The position numbers were made by a program, and so were the translations under genes. A model generated the notes under the pieces. That model was given only the letters and a program-made list of their open reading frames with translations. It made no database searches and was not told the DNA's origin. This document shows positions 9,127-17,142 of a stretch of 59,176 nt of DNA, one piece after another. The stretch lies in the NCBI GenBank assembly GCA_011389515.1, contig JAABUA010000012.1, forward strand, positions 1 to 59,176. Direction: 5' to 3'. Within the stretch, counting starts at the first letter, position 1. Every line of letters begins with the position of its first letter. This stretch comes from Desulfobacteraceae bacterium. GTDB taxonomy: Bacteria; Desulfobacterota; Desulfobacteria; Desulfobacterales; Desulfosalsimonadaceae.

Positions 9127-9816
9127 GTGGAACATCCCTTTCTATACTTTGTATACCTGTTTGAATTGATCGGGCTGGGTCATTTTGCCCATGTATATCC
9201 CCATGTCCTGTATTCATGGGTTGTCATGGCGTTCATGATAATCTCCGGCGCATTGATGGCAAAAACAATCAGCATGGTCCCTGCCATGCCGCAGAACGTT
9301 CTGGAAACGATCGTTTCCAGCATTGAAGACTTTGTCGTCCAGACGGCTGGAGAAGAAGGCCGTTTTTTCTTCCCACTGGCAGCCACGCTGTTCCTCTACA
9401 TTTTTATCTGCAACTTGGTCGGCCTTTTTCCCGGTTTTTACCCGCCGACTGCGGAGCTGCCAACAACGCTCAGCCTTGCCATCATCGTCTTTTTCTTTAC
9501 CCATTATGTCGGCGTAAGGCATTCCGGCATGGCATATTTCAAGCACTTTTTAGGGCCGATCTGGTGGATGGGCCCGCTGATCGCTCCCCTTGAAATCATC
9601 GGACATTTCGCCCGGGTGCTGTCACTATCCTTTCGTCTTTTCGGCAACATGATGGGGAAGGAATTCATTCTGTTTATTCTTTTCATGCTGGCCGGCGCAT
9701 TTTTCGCACCGCTGCCGATGATGATGCTGGGCGTTTTCGTCTCCTTGATACAGGCATTTGTATTCTTCCTGCTCGCCATCATGTATTTCAGCCTTGCCAT
9801 GGAAGATGCGCACTGA
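9127..9816 (+). CDS. atpB: ATP synthase F0 subunit a
   Basis: A 229-residue multi-pass membrane protein of the proton half-channels. The key region LSLSFRLFGNMMGKEFILFI contains the essential Arg that faces the c-ring Glu. The C-terminal helices end GVFVSLIQAFVFFLLAIMYFSLA, another subunit a hallmark. The start is a GTG at 9127, set by AAGGAGG 9 bases upstream. Together with AtpE it forms the ion path; the F1 and b subunits are not in this window, consistent with the split atp operons common in Desulfobacterota. Confidence 0.95.
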   Translation: MEHPFLYFVYLFELIGLGHFAHVYPHVLYSWVVMAFMIISGALMAKTISMVPAMPQNVLETIVSSIEDFVVQTAGEEGRFFFPLAATLFLYIFICNLVGLFPGFYPPTAELPTTLSLAIIVFFFTHYVGVRHSGMAYFKHFLGPIWWMGPLIAPLEIIGHFARVLSLSFRLFGNMMGKEFILFILFMLAGAFFAPLPMMMLGVFVSLIQAFVFFLLAIMYFSLAMEDAH

Positions 9817-9901
9817 TTTAAACAAAACCTTTTGCTTACATATAGCCCGTTATTTTTTGGAAGAAGCCGTTAATTTTTATTCACTTAAAGGAGGTTGAAA
9901 C

Positions 9902-10192
9902 ATGGAATTCCAGATGGAAGCTGTACAATTTTTTACCCGGATCGTCACTGTTGCAAGTCTCGGGTTGGCAATCGCTGCCGCCGGATGCGGCCTTGCCATG
10001 GGATTTAGCATCAGGGGCGCTGTTGAAGGCATCGCCCGCAACCCGGAATCCTCCGGCAAGGTAACCGTGAGCATGCTCATCGGTCTGGCCCTTATTGAGG
10101 CGCTTGTCATTTACGTTTTGGTTATTTCGCTGATCTTGATTTATGCGACACCGATGGTAGGAACGGTTACCGAACTGCTGCAGGCCATGTAG
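9902..10192 (+). CDS. atpE: ATP synthase F0 subunit c
   Basis: A 96-residue hairpin of two transmembrane helices joined by the polar loop [11 protein letters not shown], where RNP contacts F1. The ion-binding carboxylate is the Glu in [16 protein letters not shown] of the second helix. The residues after it (EAL, not ES/ET) and the lack of a Gln ligand in helix 1 argue for proton coupling and against sodium. The start at 9902 follows a strong AAGGAGG. An 85-base gap separates it from atpB, and a terminator follows, so it ends the operon. Confidence 0.95.
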   Translation: MEFQMEAVQFFTRIVTVASLGLAIAAAGCGLAMGFSIRGAVEGIARNPESSGKVTVSMLIGLALIEALVIYVLVISLILIYATPMVGTVTELLQAM

Positions 10193-10223
10193 CAACAGAA
10201 CGCATACCGTTCAGACATTTTAT

Positions 10224-10261
10224 AAAAAAAGCCGCCCGGTATTCCGGTGCGGCTTTTTTTA
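10224..10261 (+). terminator. Rho-independent terminator after atpE
   Basis: A GC-rich hairpin (GCCGC/GCGGC with an inner CCGG/CCGG pair and loop TATT) flanked by seven A on the left and a run of seven T on the right. It lies about 30 bases after the atpE stop and could work in both directions. Confidence 0.9.
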
Positions 10262-10272
10262 TATGGGGATAC

Positions 10273-10477
10273 GGTTCAATTTCATCTACGGGGGGCGGAA
10301 TTGCCCTGGCAACTACAGGAGAACGCTGATATCTCTATGGCTTGCTTCGACGCGCCCTGTGATGAACAGCTAAGCCACAGGGCGCTTATCTGCGCTTCGC
10401 CAAGAGCTATCAGCAACCCCCTGCAATTGTTGCTGCGGGCAATACCGCCCCCCTTTTAAATGAAATTGATCATTTTA
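10273..10477 (+). repeat. Palindromic repeat family A, copy 1
   Basis: About 205 bases, nearly identical to the copy near 16.05 kb. The ends are inverted: GGTTCAATTTCAT and a GGGGGGCGG block on the left, CCGCCCCCCTTTTAAATG on the right. The inside folds on itself, with a perfect 10-base arm GCGCCCTGTG/CACAGGGCGC around the centre and a second arm pair GCTGATA...CTCT / AGAGCTATCAGC. No coding capacity is credible. The structure is like a non-autonomous MITE or a large REP-like hairpin. Confidence 0.85.
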
Positions 10478-10575
10478 CAATTCTTTGCATGTATCAATAG
10501 ACATGATGATCAGGAGGACCTCGTAGAGGCACCCCTTGCGGGCTTTATCGTGTCTATACAAAAATCCAAAAATTA
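10475..10575 (+). repeat. Repeat family C, copy 1
   Basis: This segment shares the blocks TTACAATTCTTT, ATCAATAGACAT, ATGATCAG, CCTCGTAG, GGCACCCCTTGCGGG and TTTATCGTGTCT with the segment at 52931-53060. It lacks the right arm of the GTAGGGGCACC hairpin found there. It occupies the spacer between repeat A copy 1 and repeat B copy 1. Confidence 0.75.
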
Positions 10576-10585
10576 GTATGCATGC

Positions 10586-10613
10586 CAAAACCGATTTCGA
10601 TTTCGAAAAAACA
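10586..10613 (-). repeat. Repeat family E, copy 1 (short)
   Basis: The reverse strand reads TTTTTTCGAAATCGAAATCG followed by GTTTTGG, the core of a repeat also found near 18.95 and 43.83 kb on the plus strand. Only the core is kept here. Confidence 0.65.
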
Positions 10614-10649
10614 AAATTTAAATGGACGCCAATGATGCGATATATAAAC

Positions 10650-10804
10650 GGTCCAATTTCATTTGGGGATGGGGGTTGCTGCCCGTGGGCGACATTGGGA
10701 GTGATTGTCGATCGCTCTTGGCGAAACAAGCCATAGAGCGATCCCAATCGCTCACAGTCGCCAAGGGAAGCAATTCCCATCCCCAAATGAAATTGGTCAT
10801 TTTA
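10650..10804 (+). repeat. Palindromic repeat family B, copy 1
   Basis: About 155 bases with inverted ends: CAATTTCATTTGGGGATGGG on the left and CCCATCCCCAAATGAAATTG on the right, a perfect 20-base terminal inverted repeat. The inside is again self-complementary (CTTGGCGA / TCGCCAAG; GATCGCTCT / AGAGCGATC). The right end, continuing GTCATTTTA, contains the uvrA stop codon. The second copy is at 16388-16587. Confidence 0.85.
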
Positions 10805-13681
10805 TCCCGCAGCTTTGCCGGAACGGGGTTGGGACAGGTCGTCATGGGGCAAAACGTCCTTTAAAAATCGACCCGTATGGGAGGCTGTCACTTCTGCTAT
10901 TTGTTCGGGAGTTCCCGCTGCAACAATGTACCCGCCTTTGTCCCCCCCTTCAGGGCCAAGATCAATAACATGATCCGCATACTTGACCACATCCAGGTTA
11001 TGTTCGATCACGATGACGGTATTTCCGGATTCAACGAGCCGGTTCAGCACGACCAGCAATTTTTTGATATCATCCATGTGAAGCCCTGTGGTCGGCTCAT
11101 CAAGGATGTACACGGTGCTGCCGGTATCCCGCCTGGCAAGCTCTTTTGACAGCTTTATCCGCTGGGCCTCCCCGCCGGAAAGAGTCGTTGCCGGCTGTCC
11201 CAGACGGATATAGCCAAGCCCGACATCCACCAGGGTCTGCAGCCGCGTCCGAATGCTGGAAATGTTTCTGAAAAATTCCATGGCCTGATTGACCGTCATA
11301 TCCAGGACCTCGGAGATGTTTTTCCCCTTGTACCGGACTTCCAGGGTTTCCCGGTTGTACCGCTTGCCATGGCAGACATCGCAGGTAACGAACACGTCCG
11401 GAAGGAAATGCATCTCGATCTTGATAATACCGTCTCCCCGGCAGGCCTCGCAGCGCCCCCCCTTCACGTTGAAGGAAAACCGCCCCACCTTGTATCCCCT
11501 GGTCCTGGCATCCGGCGTTGCCGCAAACAACTCCCGGATAAAGGTAAAAACGCCTGTATACGTGCCCGGATTCGATCGAGGTGTCCGGCCGATAGGGGAC
11601 TGGTTGATGTTGATGACCTTGTCTGCGTGTTCATAACCGGTCACAGTCTGATGTTTCCCGGGCGGCGTTCTCAGGCGATGAAACCGGCGCGCGAGCACCC
11701 TGTAGAGGACCTCAAGCACCAGGGTCGATTTTCCGGAGCCGGAAACGCCCGTCACACAGGTAAAGCAACCCAGGGGAAAATCGACATCGATGTTTTTCAG
11801 GTTGTTTTCCGCAGCTCCCTTTACGGACACCATTTTTTGGGGATCAAAAGTCCGCCTTGTCTCTGGAATCCGTATTTCCCGGCGCCCCGCCAGGTAATCC
11901 CCGGTAAGTGATTCCGGTGCATCGACAATGTTTTCCGGCGGACCGGAATACACGACGTACCCGCCCTTTACACCCGCTGCCGGCCCCATGTCCACCACGT
12001 GGTCGGATGACCGTATTGTTTCTTCATCATGCTCGACCACAAGAACGGTGTTGCCAAGATCGCGCATCTCCAGCAGCGTGTTCAAAAGCCTCCGGTTGTC
12101 CCGCTGATGCAGGCCGATACTCGGTTCATCCAGGACGTAGAGAACACCGGTCAGCTTGGAGCCGATCTGGGTCGCCAGCCGGATGCGCTGGCTTTCGCCC
12201 CCCGAAAGCGTTACTGCGCTTCGGTCCATGGTAAGATAGGAAAGCCCGACATTTTCCAGAAATGCCAGCCGATCATTGATCTCCTTTAAAATCCGTTCGG
12301 CGATGGCCGCATTTTTCCCTTCAAGGGGCATGTCCCGAAAAAAACGGCCCGCCTTTTCCACGGACAGCGCGGTCACCTCGGAAATATTTTTGGTGTTGAT
12401 TTTCACGGCCAGGCTCACCGGATTAAGCCTTGCCCCCCCACACGCGGGGCAGGGCCGAAAATTCATATACTGCTTGACCTCCTCCCGGATAACACTGGAG
12501 TCGGTTTCCATGTAGCGGCGATTGAGATGCGGAATGACCCCTTCAAAAGGCCGGGTAAAATTGACCCGTCGATGCCTGTGAAAGGATTGAAATGGTATTT
12601 TTTCCTCTCCCGAACCGTAGAGCAAAACCTCTTTGAATTTTTCCGGGAGATTTCCGTAGGAGGTATAGATATCTGTGCCGTAATGGGCGGTAAGTGCCTC
12701 CAGAAACTCTGCAAACTGCACAGAACTCCGGTTCGCCCAGGGCGATATGGCCCCTTCCCGAAGCGAAAGCTCCGTATCCGGAACGATAAGATCAGGGTCG
12801 AACTCCGTGGCGGTACCCAGACCGTCGCAGTGGGGGCACGCCCCCTGGGGGGAATTAAAGGAAAAGCTGGCCGGCGTCAATTCCGGAAAGCCGATGCCGC
12901 AGTGGACGCACGCCATTTTTTCGGAAAAGAGGATGGGCGGCCCGTTTCCCTTCCCCTGGGCATCCATGACCTCGACCGCAGCAAGGCCTTCGGAATGGGA
13001 AATGGCCAGTTCCATGGAATCGGCCAGGCGGTTGCGGATATTCTCCTTGACCACCAGCCGGTCAACCACCACTTCAATGGTATGCTTCCGGTTCTTGTCC
13101 AGGTTGCCGGCGGAATCGATCTCCACGATATCACCGTCCACCTTGACCCGTGCGAAGCCCTCCTTTTTCAGGCGGGCAAAAAGACGCTCGTGGGTGCCTT
13201 TCTGTGCGCTTACCAGCGGTGCAAGAATGATGATCCGGGTCCCTTCCGGCATGGACATGACCTGATCCACCATCTGGTCGATGGACTGGAATGTTATGGG
13301 CTTGCCGCACTGGTAACAGTGAGGCGTACCAACCCTGGCAAAAAGAAGGCGCAGGTAGTCGTATATTTCCGTAACCGTTCCCACGGTGGAGCGGGGATTG
13401 TGGCTCGCCGATTTCTGCTCGATTGAAATGGCCGGAGAAAGCCCCTCAATGGCGTCCACATCCGGCTTTTCCATTCTTTCGAGAAACTGGCGGGCGTACG
13501 CGGAGAGCGATTCCACGTACCTGCGCTGCCCCTCCGCATACAGCGTGTCAAATGCCAGGGAGCTTTTGCCGGAACCGGACAGTCCCGTAACGACGATAAA
13601 CCGGTTGCGGGGAAGCGAAATATCTATATTTTTCAGGTTGTGCTGACGGGCGCCCCTGATCGTGATAGTGCCTGATGTCAT
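10802..13681 (-). CDS. uvrA: Excinuclease ABC subunit A
   Basis: DNA damage recognition ATPase of nucleotide excision repair, working with UvrB and UvrC. The start is the ATG at 13681, giving [20 protein letters not shown], the standard UvrA N-terminus; an open frame upstream has no homology. The 959-residue protein has two ABC modules: Walker [17 protein letters not shown] and [16 protein letters not shown], signatures [13 protein letters not shown] and [13 protein letters not shown], and Walker [12 protein letters not shown] and [11 protein letters not shown]. Zinc modules are visible as CYQCGKP, CVHCGIG...CPHCDGLG and CEACRGDG...[10 protein letters not shown]. The TAA stop is supplied by the end of repeat B. 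The last residues (PRSGKAAG) are unremarkable. Confidence 0.97.
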   Translation of the reverse strand: MTSGTITIRGARQHNLKNIDISLPRNRFIVVTGLSGSGKSSLAFDTLYAEGQRRYVESLSAYARQFLERMEKPDVDAIEGLSPAISIEQKSASHNPRSTVGTVTEIYDYLRLLFARVGTPHCYQCGKPITFQSIDQMVDQVMSMPEGTRIIILAPLVSAQKGTHERLFARLKKEGFARVKVDGDIVEIDSAGNLDKNRKHTIEVVVDRLVVKENIRNRLADSMELAISHSEGLAAVEVMDAQGKGNGPPILFSEKMACVHCGIGFPELTPASFSFNSPQGACPHCDGLGTATEFDPDLIVPDTELSLREGAISPWANRSSVQFAEFLEALTAHYGTDIYTSYGNLPEKFKEVLLYGSGEEKIPFQSFHRHRRVNFTRPFEGVIPHLNRRYMETDSSVIREEVKQYMNFRPCPACGGARLNPVSLAVKINTKNISEVTALSVEKAGRFFRDMPLEGKNAAIAERILKEINDRLAFLENVGLSYLTMDRSAVTLSGGESQRIRLATQIGSKLTGVLYVLDEPSIGLHQRDNRRLLNTLLEMRDLGNTVLVVEHDEETIRSSDHVVDMGPAAGVKGGYVVYSGPPENIVDAPESLTGDYLAGRREIRIPETRRTFDPQKMVSVKGAAENNLKNIDVDFPLGCFTCVTGVSGSGKSTLVLEVLYRVLARRFHRLRTPPGKHQTVTGYEHADKVININQSPIGRTPRSNPGTYTGVFTFIRELFAATPDARTRGYKVGRFSFNVKGGRCEACRGDGIIKIEMHFLPDVFVTCDVCHGKRYNRETLEVRYKGKNISEVLDMTVNQAMEFFRNISSIRTRLQTLVDVGLGYIRLGQPATTLSGGEAQRIKLSKELARRDTGSTVYILDEPTTGLHMDDIKKLLVVLNRLVESGNTVIVIEHNLDVVKYADHVIDLGPEGGDKGGYIVAAGTPEQIAEVTASHTGRFLKDVLPHDDLSQPRSGKAAG

Positions 13682-13745
13682 GATTGATTGCTTTTGTTTT
13701 TGTCCAATAATATGTGAAAATTCATGAAATGCCCTCCAGGAAATT

Positions 13746-14771
13746 TCACGTTTCCAGCCTCGTTTTCTCACGGCAGCGTGCCTGTTCGGCAGCCATTTCC
13801 AGGGCCGCCAGCAGGCTTCCGGGGTCCGCCCTTCCCTGCCCGGCAATATCATAGGCAGTGCCATGATCCACCGACGTCCGAATAATCGGAAGCCCAAGGG
13901 TCGTATTGACCCCGTCTGCAAAGTGAATCATTTTAAACGGGATCAACCCCTGATCGTGATACATGCAGACCACCGCATCATACCTGCCGGATGCGGCATG
14001 ATAAAACAACGTATCCGGCGGGAGCGGGCCCACAGCCTCTATTCCACGGTCAACCGCGTTCGAGACCGCCGGCCGGATGATTTCGGATTCTTCGGATCCG
14101 AACATATCTTCTTCTCCTGCGTGGGGATTGAATCCTGCAACCGCAATATTCGGACGGGCAATACCGAAAAGGGTTTTCAATGAATGGTCCGTAAGCGCAA
14201 TGACGGTTTCTATGTTCTGGACCGTAAGCGTCCGGGAAACCGCTTCCAGCGGCATATGGATGGTAACAAGAACCACCCTGAGCCGCGGACCGGCCATCAT
14301 CATGGCATAAACTTCCGCACCCGTCCTTGCGGCGAGCAGTTCCGTATGCCCATGGAAGTTGCTTTGCGCGAGTTTCATGGCGGCCTTGTTGATGGGGCAC
14401 GTGGCAATCGCATCGATTTTTCCCGCCAGTGCCAGATCCGTCGCCATGTTGATATAATCGATCATGGATCTTCCGGTTTCCCGCGTCGGCTTTCCCCATT
14501 GAATGGATTTTGCCTCCATCCGGGAAACCGCTATCACGTCGATTCGGCCATGTTCAAAAGCGCCCTGGTCAGGCGCATCAATCCCCGAAAGTGAAATGGT
14601 CACGCCCTGCAGATCCGCCGCTTTTTCCAGCACGGAGATGTCTCCGATGACCACCGGTCTGAGATGTTTACATATATCCGGCCTGTTCAGGGCCATGCAG
14701 ATGATTTCAGGTCCGATCCCTACGGGATCTCCCATGGTGATGCCGACAATGGGCCGATACAATTCTTTCAT
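13746..14771 (-). CDS. pdxA: 4-hydroxythreonine-4-phosphate dehydrogenase
   Basis: Oxidises 4-phosphohydroxy-threonine with NAD in the DXP-dependent pyridoxal phosphate pathway. The 341-residue protein has the N-terminal [14 protein letters not shown], the metal ligand His in [11 protein letters not shown], the second in GFNPHAGEE, and [11 protein letters not shown]; these fit PdxA and not isocitrate-type dehydrogenases. Start ATG at 14771 with an AGGGG ribosome site. It lies 64 bases upstream of uvrA on the same strand and could share its transcript. PdxA2-type catabolic paralogues exist, but the full motif set supports the biosynthetic enzyme. Confidence 0.93.
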   Translation of the reverse strand: MKELYRPIVGITMGDPVGIGPEIICMALNRPDICKHLRPVVIGDISVLEKAADLQGVTISLSGIDAPDQGAFEHGRIDVIAVSRMEAKSIQWGKPTRETGRSMIDYINMATDLALAGKIDAIATCPINKAAMKLAQSNFHGHTELLAARTGAEVYAMMMAGPRLRVVLVTIHMPLEAVSRTLTVQNIETVIALTDHSLKTLFGIARPNIAVAGFNPHAGEEDMFGSEESEIIRPAVSNAVDRGIEAVGPLPPDTLFYHAASGRYDAVVCMYHDQGLIPFKMIHFADGVNTTLGLPIIRTSVDHGTAYDIAGQGRADPGSLLAALEMAAEQARCREKTRLET

Positions 14772-14817
14772 GATTTTCCCCTAAAGATGTCAAACAATAA
14801 TCATTCCCTTCCAATAT

Positions 14818-15792
14818 TCAAAATAAATTCCCGGAAACATTTTCTTTTTCACCCCGCACCGGCCAGAGCGAAAATTCCGGGTTTTCCTTGAATCCTACGC
14901 CGATAGCACCGTCTTGCATGTAAAAGGCCCACACGTATCGAATCTCAAGCATGCTCGTTGTGAAAGACCAGTAAAAATCGGAAACATTTGAGAACGGATG
15001 ATCCGGCGGAAGCGCCGGGGAGTAGTGCCCGAGGTCAGCCAGGCTCTCAAGCTCACGAATAGAAGGTATCCGCCAGTCGGAGAAGCCGTGCATATTTTCG
15101 CGGTTCATCGAGGAGATCTTCTCATGGGCGTCCTTCCAGGTGACAAGTAGATGCTCCCCGTAACGGGCTTCCCGGGTCCATGTCAAACCGGTCAGGCGAT
15201 CCAGAACCGTGGCATCCTGGGCATGAAAACGGGGTTCCGGCCACTTTATCCCTGCGGCCAGCGCCATATGCTGCAAGGGATGTTTTTCGCATGACGCAGC
15301 CTGCCCCTTTTCATCATAGCACCAGGTCTGCCCCGTGGAAAAAATGTTCGGCGGCGGGGATGTCGTTTCTCTGACCGGCCAGACCATATTTGACGCGTGT
15401 TTCATCCCCCTGTATACCTTTGCCCCGCCGAAATGAACATACCACGCCTCTCCGGGAAGCCTTGCACAGGTGTTTGCCGTCCAGTAATACCCGTGAAATA
15501 CGTTCGTGAAGGGATGGTCTTCAGATAAGGAGGGGTTTACGCGGCTGTGACTGACCAGGGAAAAAATTTCCCGCCGATTGGGCAGCCGCCAGTTTGAATA
15601 CCCCGCATATCGATTCCGGTTCATGTCGTCAACAAAGGAAAAAGCTTCCTTCCATGTCAGCGGAAATTCGGACAATCCTGCATCCCTTACCCACATCCGC
15701 CCAGTTTTCCTGTCCGTCACCGTCCATTCAGACGAATCAAACCGCTTTTCCAAAACCGTATTCTTTCCTTTTTTGCTTTCCCGTTTCGCCAA
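14818..15792 (-). CDS. Tandem DUF1566 (Lcl C-terminal) domain protein
   Basis: A 324-residue protein with two copies of the DUF1566 domain. Copy 1 is near residues 23-145 (VTDRKTGRMWVRDAG, GYSNWRLPNRREIFSLV, YYWTANT, MVWPVRE) and copy 2 near 190-315 (DRLTGLTWTREA, GFSDWRIPSIRELESL, FYWSFTT, SLWPVRG). This Trp/Arg-rich fold is common in Desulfobacterota lipoproteins and is related to formylglycine-generating-enzyme-like and C-type-lectin-like domains. The only plausible start is TTG at 15792, just after an upstream in-frame stop; no signal peptide is visible, so it may be cytoplasmic. Ligand and role are unknown. The spacing to pdxA (about 46 bases) allows co-transcription. Confidence 0.75.
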   Translation of the reverse strand: MAKRESKKGKNTVLEKRFDSSEWTVTDRKTGRMWVRDAGLSEFPLTWKEAFSFVDDMNRNRYAGYSNWRLPNRREIFSLVSHSRVNPSLSEDHPFTNVFHGYYWTANTCARLPGEAWYVHFGGAKVYRGMKHASNMVWPVRETTSPPPNIFSTGQTWCYDEKGQAASCEKHPLQHMALAAGIKWPEPRFHAQDATVLDRLTGLTWTREARYGEHLLVTWKDAHEKISSMNRENMHGFSDWRIPSIRELESLADLGHYSPALPPDHPFSNVSDFYWSFTTSMLEIRYVWAFYMQDGAIGVGFKENPEFSLWPVRGEKENVSGNLF

Positions 15793-15979
15793 TTTTTTTC
15801 CGAAAAACCCATCGCAACGTTCGGATTTCGCTCATCGATCACGGCATCGTCTTGTTTCAAACCGCAGACATACGCATGTATTTATATCGTTTGAAAAAAA
15901 GACGCCCGCATAGAGATCGGGTCGAAAGGCAATTTTGAGATGGACTTTACTATACCCTTCATATGCTGTAGTGGCAAGA

Positions 15980-16017
15980 CCGATCACGGGTCACCGATCA
16001 CGGGTCACCGATCAAGG
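15980..16017. repeat. Short tandem repeat, 14-base unit
   Basis: The unit CGATCACGGGTCAC occurs twice in full, followed by a partial third (CGATCAAGG). It lies in the non-coding stretch between the DUF1566 gene and repeat A copy 2. No regulator is known to bind such a site here. Confidence 0.7.
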
Positions 16018-16048
16018 ATGAGTCCCCGGACTGTGCAAAAAAGAATGC

Positions 16049-16254
16049 GGTTCAATTTCATTTAAAGGGGGGCGGAATTGCCCTATCAACTGCAGGAGAA
16101 CGCTGATATCTCTATGGCTTGCTTCGACGCGCCCTGTGATGAACAGCTAAGCCACAGGGCGCTTATCTGCGCTTCGCCAAGAGCTATCAGCAACCCCCTG
16201 CAATTGTTGCTGCAGGCAAAACCGCCCCCCCTTTTAAATGAAATTAATCATTTT
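16049..16254 (+). repeat. Palindromic repeat family A, copy 2
   Basis: Almost identical over about 190 bases to copy 1 at 10273. The left end is GGTTCAATTTCATTTAAAGG and the right end CCCCTTTTAAATGAAATT; the terminal inverted repeat is about 30 bases with one or two gaps. The central hairpin GCGCCCTGTG/CACAGGGCGC is unchanged. The few differences (for example ATCTACG against ATTTAAAG) suggest recent spread. Confidence 0.85.
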
Positions 16255-16387
16255 GATATAATCCTTGATCGATATAAAAGCACGAGGTCTGGATTCGTGT
16301 TTTGTCCGTCGCTGCATGGGCACGGCGCGCAGTGCCCGCACGGGTCGTACATATTATGAAACAGCTTACATGCACCCATGATATCAA

Positions 16388-16587
16388 AATGACCAATTTC
16401 CTTTGGGGGATGGGTGTTGCTCCCCGTGGGCGACATTGGGAGTGATTGTCGATCGCTCTTGGCGAAGTGGAGCAAAACATCTTGCATTGGTTTTGATTGC
16501 AGGATGTTGCGAAACGAGCCGTAGAGGGATCCCAATCACTCACAGTCGCCAAGGGAAGCAATGCCCACCAACAAATGAAATTGAACC
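16388..16587 (+). repeat. Palindromic repeat family B, copy 2
   Basis: Matches copy 1 at 10650 along its length but carries an insertion of about 45 bases at the centre (after CTCTTGGCGAA), itself an inverted repeat (AACATCTTGCA / TGCAGGATGTT). The right end AAATGAAATTGAACC is the exact reverse complement of the left end of repeat A copy 2, so A2 plus spacer plus B2 forms one bracketed 539-base unit. Confidence 0.82.
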
Positions 16588-16632
16588 TTATCCATACGCA
16601 TCCCCATTCTCCTTCCTTGCTGCCACTATCTG

Positions 16633-16661
16633 TTGACATTTTCTATGGCGTGTAATAATTA
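16633..16661 (+). promoter_or_regulatory. Candidate sigma-70 promoter of the marR gene
   Basis: A perfect -35 TTGACA (16633-16638), a 17-base spacer and a -10-like TAATTA (16656-16661), 26 bases before the marR start. The sequence between -10 and start (GTATACAAAGGATATGTAC) is roughly symmetric and might be an autoregulatory operator. Confidence 0.5.
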
Positions 16662-16687
16662 GTTCGTATACAAAGGATATGTACATA

Positions 16688-17110
16688 ATGAAAAAATTAC
16701 CCGATGATCTGCCCGAATGCCTGGTGTTCCTGCTTGGAAAAGCGTATCAGAAAGCCCATGGCGATTTCAAAAAACGCCTGAAACCTTACGGGCTTACCAA
16801 TATGCAGCACCTCGTGCTGGAAGGGTTATGGTACTGCAACGGCATGACCGCCACGGAAATATCGAAACTGCTGCGGCTCGACAAGGCAACCCTGTCCGGC
16901 GTGCTCGAGCGGATGATCGAGACCGGTTGGATCATACGGGAGCCGCACCCGGAAGACGGCCGCGTACACTGCATTTTTACCGCTGAAAAAGCGGACAGTT
17001 TAAAAGAAATCCTCATCGAAGAACGGAAAAAAGCAAACAAGAAAATCCTGGCCCGATTTTCGCCGGAAGAAAGGGAAATGCTCCGGCGTCTTTTGTGGGA
17101 GCTTATATAG
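16688..17110 (+). CDS. MarR family transcriptional regulator
   Basis: A 140-residue winged-helix regulator. The central part, LTNMQHLVLEGLWYCNGMTATEISKLLRLDKATLSGVLERMIETGWI, is a standard MarR helix-turn-helix followed by the wing REPHPEDGRVHCIFT. The start at ATG 16688 is placed after AAAGGA; an ATG three codons earlier is also possible. It is 32 bases upstream of an acyl-CoA dehydrogenase gene, and MarR regulators next to such genes often respond to acyl-CoA or aromatic ligands, so local control of that gene is a fair inference. Confidence 0.88.
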   Translation: MKKLPDDLPECLVFLLGKAYQKAHGDFKKRLKPYGLTNMQHLVLEGLWYCNGMTATEISKLLRLDKATLSGVLERMIETGWIIREPHPEDGRVHCIFTAEKADSLKEILIEERKKANKKILARFSPEEREMLRRLLWELI

Positions 17111-17142
17111 GCCGGGCCCCAATCAAAAAAAGGAGAACCAGC

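Noticed and set aside
9902-10192. Sodium-binding c subunit
   Set aside because: The residue after the helix-2 Glu is Ala and the helix-1 Gln ligand is missing, so proton coupling is more likely.
10622-10864. 80-codon forward frame over repeat B copy 1
   Set aside because: Runs across the palindrome into the antisense end of uvrA; no ribosome site or homology.
12527-13426. 299-codon forward frame
   Set aside because: It lies fully inside uvrA on the opposite strand; uvrA has complete family motifs and this frame has none.
13682-13921. 80-codon N-terminal extension of uvrA
   Set aside because: The family N-terminus begins at the ATG at 13681; the extension overlaps the pdxA 3' end and has no UvrA similarity.
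15980-16017. Possible CRISPR-like direct repeats
   Set aside because: Only two and a half abutting 14-base units with no spacers; a simple tandem repeat.
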